A stretch of 64,000 nucleotides of DNA from Aurantiacibacter rhizosphaerae. Lineage in GTDB: Bacteria > Pseudomonadota > Alphaproteobacteria > Sphingomonadales > Sphingomonadaceae. Both the position numbers and the translations under genes were made by a program. Location of the stretch: positions 496,001 through 560,000 of the forward strand of contig NZ_WUBR01000002.1 of assembly GCF_009807005.1 (NCBI RefSeq), given 5' to 3'. Positions within the stretch are counted from its first letter, which is position 1. The number at the start of each line of letters is the position of its first letter. This document shows, piece after piece, positions 20,900 to 28,090 of the stretch. The notes under the pieces are model-generated. The model worked only from the letters and a program-made list of their open reading frames with translations. It had not been told where the DNA came from and made no database searches.

Positions 20900-21494
20900 C
20901 GACGCACAATGTCCATGATGCATGGAACAGCTTCTGGGATCGGCAGGCGCGGCAGCGCAAGGGCGGCAGCGGGCTGATGCCATCCACCTGGCGGGGCATC
21001 GATGCGGCACAAGGCGCGGCGTGGATGGAGTTTGCAAAGCGCCTGCCGTCAAAGGCGTGCGTTCTGGATCTTGCCACCGGCGATGGCAGGGTGTTGTCGC
21101 ATTTGCTGCAAAGGCGACGAGATCTGAAGCTTCTGGGGATTGATCGCGCGGCCACCCTGCCCACGCCTCCGCGTGGCAGCAACATCAGGGGCGGGACAGA
21201 GATGGATCGACGGCATGGCAAATTGCCGAGGCCATTGGCCAGGCGCTGCACCTGGGCCGCCGTGACGCTCCGGCCAATGTCGCCCCGCTGCTGAACGATA
21301 TCGGCGCGCAGGCGGAAAACGAGCTGGGCCGCATTGCCTCGCTTGAGATTGCCGCCCAGGCCGCCAGCCATACAGACGCAGTGCTTGGCATCATGGCCGA
21401 TGCGGGGTTCGCGCTGAAATCGAAACGCGAACTGGTGAGCGATCTTTCACCCAGCCCCTTTGCCGATTTCAGGATTTCTAAATTGCAATCCTGA
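20896..21494 (+). pseudogene. Broken class I SAM methyltransferase gene
   Basis: The first part (20896 to about 21195) encodes a typical start of a SAM-dependent methyltransferase: a helical lead-in, then the SAM loop VLDLATGDGRVLSHLL and the acidic strand LKLLGIDRA. After GSNIRGG the frame loses resemblance to any protein and ends at 21294. From about 21183 a different frame is open to the TGA at 21492-21494 and reads as a normal helical C-terminus (AENELGRIASLEIAAQAASH). The catalytic middle expected between the two is missing. This looks like an internal deletion with a frameshift. The ATG overlaps the TPR-oxygenase stop (ATGA), so it was once the third gene of that operon. Confidence 0.7.
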
Positions 21495-21551
21495 TCGCGC
21501 GCCGCAGATTGCAGCGGATTGCTGAAGACCCAAACGCTCTGTTCAGAAACG

Positions 21552-21589
21552 AAAAAAGGCGGGAGACCATCTGGTCCCCCGCCCTTTTT
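21552..21589. terminator. Bidirectional Rho-independent terminator
   Basis: An A-run is followed by the stem GGCGGG-A-GACC, loop ATCT, and GGTC-C-CCCGCC, then TTTTT. One A/C mismatch interrupts an otherwise perfect 10-pair stem. It can stop transcription from the methyltransferase remnant on the plus strand and from the TonB receptor gene on the minus strand. Confidence 0.88.
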
Positions 21590-21618
21590 ACTGGCGAATT
21601 TTCGCTCTGGTCTGTCGC

Positions 21619-24516
21619 TTAGAAGCGGAACAGGACCGATGCGAAGAAGTCGCGACCCAGCACGTCGTAGGTCGACGGGTAGGTGTTGGACTGTTCACCG
21701 TTGTTGAAGTCACCAAGCAGCAGGCTGTTGGTGTCGTTCGTCACAACTCCATTGGCGTCGAATTCCGGCGTCGAGGGAAGCGTGTCGAACAGGTTACGAA
21801 CACCGACGGTCAGGGTCACCAGGTCGTTGAAATCATAAGCCATCGTCAGGTCGATCAGGTCGTAAGCGCCGATGCGCTCCACGAAGTAATCGGACGTTGG
21901 ATCATCATCGTCAACGGCGCTCAGGTGACGCCAGCGAGTCGAGAAGGTCAGAGGACCATCGACATAGCTGGCACGTGACGTCCACTTGAACGAAGCGGTG
22001 GGCTCGCCACACTCCAGGCCGAACTCGCCGGCACAGGTGATGACATCGGTCGGATCAGTCTGGTCAGGTGCCAGGCTGTTCAGTTCCGTCCAGGTGCCCA
22101 GGAACGACAGGTTGAGGTCTGCGAAATCGTTGCCGATTACGGAGAACGGCAGGTTGATGCCGTAGCTTACCTCAAGGTCGATACCGCTGGTCTCGAGCGA
22201 TGCGACGTTTGCACCACCAAGACGCGGAGCATTCGTGCGGCTGAAGCCACCGTCCGGACCACGCGTACCGACGAAGCCGGCGCACTGCGGAGCGTTCAGA
22301 TCCTGAACCGTGTTGTAGCACAGGTCCAGAGCCGTCTGCAGGCTGATGGTGATGATGGCATCATCCACGGTGATGTCGAAGTAGTCGGCCGTGATGGTCA
22401 GGCCCGGAACTGCGGTAGGCTGCAACACCACACCAACGGTCCAGCTGTCCGAAGTTTCTTCGGCCAGGTTCGGGTTACCACCAAAGAACGCGGCGATCTG
22501 CGGATCCGGCTGGATGTTCGCAAAGGCCGTGTCGCTGGCGTAGATCGCATCCGAAACGCCATTGGCATTACAGATAGCGTTCAGAGAGCCGCCACCACGT
22601 GCTGCGTTGCTGGCGCAGGGATCGTTGGCACCGGGGAAACCGATTGCCGAACCCTGGAACAGTTCGCCCACGTTCGGTGCACGCACCGCACGCTGATACT
22701 GACCACGGAACGTGATGTCCGGGATCGGAGCGAATTCAACGCCACCGGCGTAGGTCCACACACCGCCGACATTCGACAGCGAGTAGTCGGAATAACGACC
22801 GGCGCCCGACAGTTCGAAGCGCATGCCGCTTTCGGTTTCGAACGGAATGTTGATCTCGGCAAAGACCTCATTCACGTTGTAACCGCCCTGCGTGGGCTGA
22901 CCGGCGTTGAAGCCCTGCACGTCACCCGAAGCGAGGAATTCGTCAGGAATGAAGCGCGAGTTCACTTCACGATATTCGCCACCAACGGCGAAACCGATCG
23001 GCTCTGCTGCACCCAGTGCGAAATCGCCGAAGGTGCCGGAGACCACAGCCGAGGCAACTTGCAGATCGGAGATATCGCCGTTCTGCGCCTGGATGCGGAA
23101 CACGTCGACCATGTCCGGCGTGAGGGTGTTCTCGCCGAAGATGTTGACCTGCGTGTCGCCCGTACCGTTGATGGCAGCGGTGAAGCGCGAGGTGGATGCG
23201 TTACCCTGCTGGATGTTGGAGTTACGCGTACGCGAATACATGTAGTACGTATCGTACTGCAGGTAATCGGTGATGTCGCCACGTGCACCGGCGAGGACGC
23301 GGAATGCGTTACGCTCGTCGAGGTTTGCACGGCCGCCAGCTTCCAGAAGGCGACGACGAACCTGAACGGGCACGAAACCGTCGTTCATGTCGGCACCGGT
23401 CTCGGTTGCGTCCAGCGAAGCGAACTGATTGCGGGTAGCCTGATCGATGAAGCCGTTGGACAGCAGCTCGTTATAGTCGAGCTGGGTGTTCACGAGGATC
23501 GGCGTAGCAGCGAGTACGGAGTCAACGCGGTTGTTGACGTAGGTAACTTCACCATAGAACTCGAGAGCGTCGGTAACTTCGTAGCTGCCGTAACCGCCAA
23601 GCAGGTAACGCTCTTGCGGGAGCTGCAGGTAGTTGACGGGTGCGAAGTTATAAAGGTCGCCCGGGGTCGAGTAGGCACGCAGCGAACCCGGCGTACCGAA
23701 GATGCCGAGGCCGTTGGTGTCGAATGCGGTACCGGTGGTGTCGCCATCACCCAGATAGGTGAGACGCGTCTGCGGCGGCAGGGACGAACCCAGCTGCTGC
23801 AGCGGGCTGCCACCCAGTGCGAATGCGGAGAACTCACGGTCGCCCTGGAAGATGTCCTGACGGTTGTAGTATTCACCGAAAACGGTGACGTTACCGCGGC
23901 CGTCGGCGAAGTCGGTGCCGATTGCGCCATGGATCTGATAGCGATCGCCATCGCCGCGATCGGTGATCGAGTACTGGCCGCCGAATTCGGCGCCATCGAG
24001 ATCGCGAAGACGGAAGTTCACAACACCAGCAAGAGCATCGGAACCGTAAACGGCCGAAGCACCACCGGTCACAACGTCAACGGATTCCAGCAGGAACTGC
24101 GGGATCGTGTTGAGGTCGACGGTCTGGTTGGTATCGTAGAACATCCAGCGACGGCCGTTGACCAGCAGCATGGTACGGGTCGAACCGAGGCCACGCAGGT
24201 TCAGCGAAGCGGTGCCGTTACCAGGGTTGTTGGAGAAAGAGGTGATGCCAGGCACAACCTGCGGAAGCGCGTTGACCACGTTCTCGATGTTGACGGTGCC
24301 CGAAAGTTCGAATTCCGCGCTGTCGACAACTGCAACCGGAGCAGCAGTTTCGGTGTTGCGACGCTGAATGCGCGAACCGGTGACGATAATCATATCGTCT
24401 TCAGCCGCTGCAGGCTGAATGGTAGGTTCTTCCTGCGCCATGGCGGGGGAGGCAATCAGCGATCCGAAGATCACGGTGCCGGCCAGCAGCGAGGCCTTCT
24501 TCTTATTGATAATCAT
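21619..24516 (-). CDS. TonB-dependent outer-membrane receptor
   Basis: The 965-residue protein has a signal peptide (cleavage after SPAMAQ), a DDMIIVTGSRI segment typical of sphingomonad receptors, a plug domain (TRTMLLVNGRRW, VDVVTGGASAVYGSDALAGVVNF) and a large beta-barrel ending in ASVLFRF, with the terminal Phe required for insertion. It should import a bulky ligand with energy from TonB; the ligand cannot be read. ATG 24516 is preceded by AGGAG eight bases away. It stands alone between oxygenase genes and ends at the terminator at 21552-21589. Codon use appears softer and lower in GC than in its neighbours. Confidence 0.95.
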   Translation of the reverse strand: MIINKKKASLLAGTVIFGSLIASPAMAQEEPTIQPAAAEDDMIIVTGSRIQRRNTETAAPVAVVDSAEFELSGTVNIENVVNALPQVVPGITSFSNNPGNGTASLNLRGLGSTRTMLLVNGRRWMFYDTNQTVDLNTIPQFLLESVDVVTGGASAVYGSDALAGVVNFRLRDLDGAEFGGQYSITDRGDGDRYQIHGAIGTDFADGRGNVTVFGEYYNRQDIFQGDREFSAFALGGSPLQQLGSSLPPQTRLTYLGDGDTTGTAFDTNGLGIFGTPGSLRAYSTPGDLYNFAPVNYLQLPQERYLLGGYGSYEVTDALEFYGEVTYVNNRVDSVLAATPILVNTQLDYNELLSNGFIDQATRNQFASLDATETGADMNDGFVPVQVRRRLLEAGGRANLDERNAFRVLAGARGDITDYLQYDTYYMYSRTRNSNIQQGNASTSRFTAAINGTGDTQVNIFGENTLTPDMVDVFRIQAQNGDISDLQVASAVVSGTFGDFALGAAEPIGFAVGGEYREVNSRFIPDEFLASGDVQGFNAGQPTQGGYNVNEVFAEINIPFETESGMRFELSGAGRYSDYSLSNVGGVWTYAGGVEFAPIPDITFRGQYQRAVRAPNVGELFQGSAIGFPGANDPCASNAARGGGSLNAICNANGVSDAIYASDTAFANIQPDPQIAAFFGGNPNLAEETSDSWTVGVVLQPTAVPGLTITADYFDITVDDAIITISLQTALDLCYNTVQDLNAPQCAGFVGTRGPDGGFSRTNAPRLGGANVASLETSGIDLEVSYGINLPFSVIGNDFADLNLSFLGTWTELNSLAPDQTDPTDVITCAGEFGLECGEPTASFKWTSRASYVDGPLTFSTRWRHLSAVDDDDPTSDYFVERIGAYDLIDLTMAYDFNDLVTLTVGVRNLFDTLPSTPEFDANGVVTNDTNSLLLGDFNNGEQSNTYPSTYDVLGRDFFASVLFRF

Positions 24517-24757
24517 TAAAATGCTCCTGGTAAGTGGGAGAATCTGTCGGAACGAAAACTGCCGTGGCCCAGTGGATTTAAGTCCATTCTGGGCTTCAGG
24601 CGTCCAAACTTTTCCTTCCTGACTTGGCCTCAAACACGAATGTATCGCGCTGCACAATGACGCATTGAACAGGTTTCAAAGGAGATCGTTTCGTGTGACA
24701 TTTATGAAACAATCGCCGATATCAGCCTGTTACGCCAAACTGCTCCTGCGCGACCGA

Positions 24758-25666
24758 TTATTCCCAGAAAGCTATACTTCGACATTCGATGCTTTCGCGC
24801 ACGTGGGCAGATGCGGCCGACCCATCGACGAAGGCTGAGTGCGGGCAGCGCCAGGTAACATCGTGATTACTGTCATGAAATTTGAACAACAGAACGTCCT
24901 CGCGCTCCATCCCGGCGAAATACCACCAGCGATGTGACGGGTGGTAGGAGAAAATCGTGGCCGCCAGCATCTGATCTTCACCGGGAACGGGGGCGATCAG
25001 CGCCTCCCCTTCCGGGAATTCATCCACGATCAGAAGGGTGTTTTCCTTTTCCTCACCACCGAAACTTGTTCGTCCGTCACACAGGGCCAGGGGCACATCC
25101 TGTGGCGGGGGAGAGAAACAGCGCCAGTGGCTTGTGATCAGGAAGCGCGTGAAGCCCTTTCCATCGGGGAAACACTGCTCATAGGTCGCCTGCGCCATGC
25201 GCTGCGCTGTGGCGGTGCAGACATCGACATGCGCTTCCCCGGCAGGAGGCTGCAATCCGCCGCGATGCTGATAGCCTTCGGTCTTCTGGCTGGCGCGCTC
25301 GCTCAAATCCGCGCTGGTTCGCAGCATCCAGCCGCGCGCGGCGCATTTGTCGGCCCCGGTCAGCCGCAGGACATCGGCCTCCACTTCGCGCTCGTAAAGC
25401 CTGTCCACCATTGCCTTGTCATGAAAATCGGTCACCGCGGTGGATGATCTGGCGATGGTGAAGCCGTGACGATCCAGCGTGAAATGATCGCGCATCGGCA
25501 TGCCATCGCGTATGATCACCTCGTGATCGGAATATGTGCCGGTGTTCAGCTCCCTGCCCTGGCTGACATAACGGCGCGTCACGAAGTCGCCCTCGTCCAC
25601 GTAACGCATCAGCGCGCTTACCTGCCGGGCCTTGTCCTCGATTGCTGCATCTTCCGGTTCTGCCAT
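24758..25666 (-). CDS. CmcJ/NvfI family oxygenase-like protein
   Basis: The 302-residue protein resembles CmcJ (cephamycin 7-alpha-methoxylation) and NvfI-type non-heme iron enzymes. The hallmark blocks are AHVDVCTATAQRM, SHWRCFSPPPQDVPLALCDGR, HRWWYFAGMEREDVLLFKFHDS and the end RCPHSAFVDGSA...RESIECRS. His and Asp in AHVD and the late His are the likely iron ligands. Function here is unknown; relatives hydroxylate or remodel small molecules. The start is uncertain: ATG 25666 is chosen, ATG 25690 is possible, and neither has a well-spaced ribosome site. It is divergent from the O-methyltransferase gene. Confidence 0.72.
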   Translation of the reverse strand: MAEPEDAAIEDKARQVSALMRYVDEGDFVTRRYVSQGRELNTGTYSDHEVIIRDGMPMRDHFTLDRHGFTIARSSTAVTDFHDKAMVDRLYEREVEADVLRLTGADKCAARGWMLRTSADLSERASQKTEGYQHRGGLQPPAGEAHVDVCTATAQRMAQATYEQCFPDGKGFTRFLITSHWRCFSPPPQDVPLALCDGRTSFGGEEKENTLLIVDEFPEGEALIAPVPGEDQMLAATIFSYHPSHRWWYFAGMEREDVLLFKFHDSNHDVTWRCPHSAFVDGSAASAHVRESIECRSIAFWE

Positions 25667-25782
25667 CACTCGCGTCCACTCCTTCCGCATCGCTCCCCGG
25701 CGACTGCGGGCATCATGGCACGACGCGCTGGCGAGCGGCAAGCATCGCGCTATAGGTGGATAAAGCATCTTGGGAGAGAGAC

Positions 25783-26808
25783 ATGGGACCGCTACCGCCT
25801 GGCACTGACGATCGCCCGATCTGGGATATCTGGCAATCGCAATTCACCCTTCCTGCCGTAACCGTGGCGGACGAGTTGGGCCTGTTCGGCGCCATCGGGA
25901 ACCGCGCGATGACGACCAGCGAACTGGCACAGTCCCTAGCCGTGAACGAGCGGGCGCTGGGCATCCTGCTGGGCGCGCTGGCATCCATCGGAGTTGCAGA
26001 GCGGCGCGATATGCGATGGTCTGCCACGCCGCCGGCGCGGATGTGGCTGCATCCGGAGGCGGAGGGTTATTGGGGCGGTTTCCTGCTGCGCTTTCGGCAG
26101 ACGATACCCTTGCATGCAGATCTGATCGCGATGGTGCGGACAGGCATTCGCCCGGAGAACAAAGTGGCGGGCGGCCCGGAATGGGAACGCGGCACGATGA
26201 GCGCCGAGGTTGCCCGGCGCATTTCCGACTTCATGCATGCCCATTCGATGGGCCCAGCGCGCGGCGCGGCCTTGCAGCCGGTGTTCAAGGACGTGAAAAG
26301 CCTGCTGGACGTGGGCTGCGGATCGGGTGTTTACGGCATCGAAATGGCCCGCGCTCACGGCGCCATGCAAGTCACCCTGCTGGATCTGAAGGAAATGGTG
26401 GCAGAGGCGCAAACCCATGTCGAGGCCGCCGGTTTGCAGGACAGGATATCGACCTGCGGGCTGAACATGTTCGAACAGGAATGGCCCACCGGGCACGACG
26501 CGCATTTCTTCGCCAATATCTATCACGATTGGTCTGAAGAGACGAACGCGCTACTATCGCAAAAGAGCTTTGCCGCACTGAAACCCGGCGGACGGATTTT
26601 CCTGCACGAGATCCTTATGGATGATGACGGCACCGGCCCTTGGCAGGCGACCAGCTTCAGCCTGATGATGCTGATGGGCACGCTGGGGAAGCAATATACC
26701 TTGCCGGAACTTCGTGCCCTGCTGGAAGATGCGGGCTTTGAGGATGTGCGTGCCTGCCGCAGCGGTGGAGGATATTATTCACTGATATCGGCGCGCAAGC
26801 CGGAATGA
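25783..26808 (+). CDS. SAM-dependent O-methyltransferase (family 2 type)
   Basis: The 341-residue protein has an N-terminal winged-helix dimerisation domain (PAVTVADELGLFGAIGN, TTSELAQSLAVNERALGILL) and a C-terminal class I methyltransferase domain. The SAM motif is LLDVGCGSGVYGIEMA. The downstream strand FFANIYHDWSEE carries the His of the catalytic pair seen in hydroxyindole/acetylserotonin-type O-methyltransferases. Substrates of the family are phenols, polyketides and related natural products. ATG 25783 follows GGGAGAGAG. The gene is divergent from the CmcJ-like gene. Confidence 0.85.
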   Translation: MGPLPPGTDDRPIWDIWQSQFTLPAVTVADELGLFGAIGNRAMTTSELAQSLAVNERALGILLGALASIGVAERRDMRWSATPPARMWLHPEAEGYWGGFLLRFRQTIPLHADLIAMVRTGIRPENKVAGGPEWERGTMSAEVARRISDFMHAHSMGPARGAALQPVFKDVKSLLDVGCGSGVYGIEMARAHGAMQVTLLDLKEMVAEAQTHVEAAGLQDRISTCGLNMFEQEWPTGHDAHFFANIYHDWSEETNALLSQKSFAALKPGGRIFLHEILMDDDGTGPWQATSFSLMMLMGTLGKQYTLPELRALLEDAGFEDVRACRSGGGYYSLISARKPE

Positions 26809-26967
26809 TGCCCGGAATAAGGCCTCACCAGCCGATCGCACCGTCATCCTCAATATCGTCTTAACCGCATCGGGAAACCCCGATCAAAAGGGCCACGCTA
26901 ACCGACCCGGTTCATACAGGCATGCGCGACAGTGGGGACCGTCGCATGATAATTGGAGACTTGGGTA

Positions 26968-27141
26968 ATGGCATTTGCACGCAAATTCCTGGCTGACGAA
27001 ATCGGTGCCACGGGCATCGAATACGGCCTGATCGCCTCTTTGATCGCGATGGCTGCCATGTCCGGCTTTGACGAGCTGGGTGACGTGGTGGATTCCAGTT
27101 ATGGCGATACCGCGGCGAAGTACGAAGATATCGTCAACTGA
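26968..27141 (+). CDS. Flp/Fap type IVb pilin
   Basis: The 57-residue prepilin has a short leader ending ADEIG, followed by ATGIEYGLIASLIAMAAM. Cleavage after Gly by a TadV-type peptidase would leave the conserved Glu5-Tyr6 pair. The hydrophobic helix is short and the C-terminus acidic. GGAG lies 9 bases before ATG 26968. No tad/cpa assembly genes are in the window, so the apparatus must be encoded elsewhere. It is paired with a second pilin 118 bases downstream. Confidence 0.88.
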   Translation: MAFARKFLADEIGATGIEYGLIASLIAMAAMSGFDELGDVVDSSYGDTAAKYEDIVN

Positions 27142-27205
27142 AGAATATTTGCACGAATACGTGCTGCCAGGTTGTCGAGAGATACTCCAGATTAACCGTT
27201 ATCTG

Positions 27206-27228
27206 CCATTGCACCCCGGCGGCAATGG
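27206..27228 (+). other. Intercistronic hairpin between the two Flp pilin genes
   Basis: CCATTGC at 27206-27212 pairs perfectly with GCAATGG at 27222-27228 around a 9-base loop. There is no T-run after it, so it is not a standard terminator. It lies 31 bases before the second pilin ATG and could stabilise a processed mRNA or set the ratio of the two pilins. Confidence 0.4.
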
Positions 27229-27259
27229 GGATCGTCGTGTTAGTTTTTGGAGATTTTTG

Positions 27260-27430
27260 ATGGCTTTGATCAAAGCTTTTCTTGCGGATGAAACAGGGGC
27301 CACGGCCATCGAGTACGGCCTGCTGGCCTCTCTTATCGCGATGGTGCTGCTCGGCAGCTTCCTTGTTCTGGCCACCCAGGTTGACGATTCCTTCACCGAA
27401 CTTGGCGAGATATACGAAGACGCCCAGTAA
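27260..27430 (+). CDS. Flp/Fap type IVb pilin (second copy)
   Basis: The 56-residue prepilin has leader ADETG and mature start ATAIEYGLLASLIAMVLL, closely parallel to the pilin at 26968. The C-terminal 15 residues differ (VDDSFTELGEIYEDAQ). GGAG is 7 bases before the ATG. The pair probably arose by tandem duplication and divergence. It is followed by the heme oxygenase gene after an 87-base spacer. Confidence 0.88.
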   Translation: MALIKAFLADETGATAIEYGLLASLIAMVLLGSFLVLATQVDDSFTELGEIYEDAQ

Positions 27431-27517
27431 CCACCCAACAACTCTGGTGACTTGCGGTGCGTGAAACATCGAATTAAGACCGCTCGCCATGCTTACGACC
27501 CTCAGCCTTCTTTGCCG

Positions 27518-28090
27518 ATGCAACCGACGCTGAGGGAACGCCTGCGGCGTGAGACGGGCGACATTCACGAACAGGTAGAGGAAGCCTTCGCTCACCTCGA
27601 TCTTGCCACCAGCCACGGGCTGGCCGCCACCTTGCGCGCGCACATCCGAGTGATGGAACGCGTGCTGCCGAACCTTGCTCGCCATGCCGACTATCAGCAG
27701 GAAGTGCAGCGCTTGCATGACCTTGCCGTGCAATCGCTCGCAGCGTCACAAACGGCTGCACAAGGTGAGCCCACACAAGGGGCCGTGGGGCAGCCTGTGG
27801 CACCGCCGGTGCAATTGCATCCCCTCTCTGCGATCTATGTGATCTTTGGATCGCGCCTCGGATCGCGGGTGATCGCGTCCAATCTGAAACTACAGGAAAT
27901 CACGTGGCCGCAGGCCGCAATCGCCTATTTCACGGATGACCAGACCCGACACCTGTGGCGGCAATTCGTGCAAGAACTCAAAGAATATGAAGATCAGGGG
28001 GATAGAATCGTCGCTGAGGCCGTTTCCACATTTAATCTTTTTCTTTCAGAAGCCCGGGAAGCACGCGCCTTGCTACAAAGTTCTACATAA
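27518..28090 (+). CDS. bphO: Biliverdin-producing heme oxygenase (BphO type)
   Basis: The 190-residue protein has the HemO fold: the proximal heme His is His17 in RRETGDIHEQVEEAF, and the distal helix is IFGSRLGSRVIA, with the flexible Gly pair. It cleaves heme to biliverdin, CO and iron, supplying the chromophore for the phytochrome encoded immediately downstream (stop TAA directly abuts its ATG). The start is uncertain: ATG 27518 is used because the conserved region starts there; a GTG near 27461 would add 19 residues. Confidence 0.88.
   Translation: MQPTLRERLRRETGDIHEQVEEAFAHLDLATSHGLAATLRAHIRVMERVLPNLARHADYQQEVQRLHDLAVQSLAASQTAAQGEPTQGAVGQPVAPPVQLHPLSAIYVIFGSRLGSRVIASNLKLQEITWPQAAIAYFTDDQTRHLWRQFVQELKEYEDQGDRIVAEAVSTFNLFLSEAREARALLQSST

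Noticed and set aside
23059-24519. Long plus-strand frame (486 codons) opposite the TonB receptor
   Set aside because: It lies entirely within the receptor gene; the protein has no domain or signal, while the minus-strand protein is a complete receptor. High-GC codon structure often leaves the opposite frame open.
24517-24757. Possible cobalamin-type riboswitch upstream of the TonB receptor
   Set aside because: I looked for a conserved cobalamin box in the receptor leader and found no convincing match or core; only the AGGAG ribosome site is clear.
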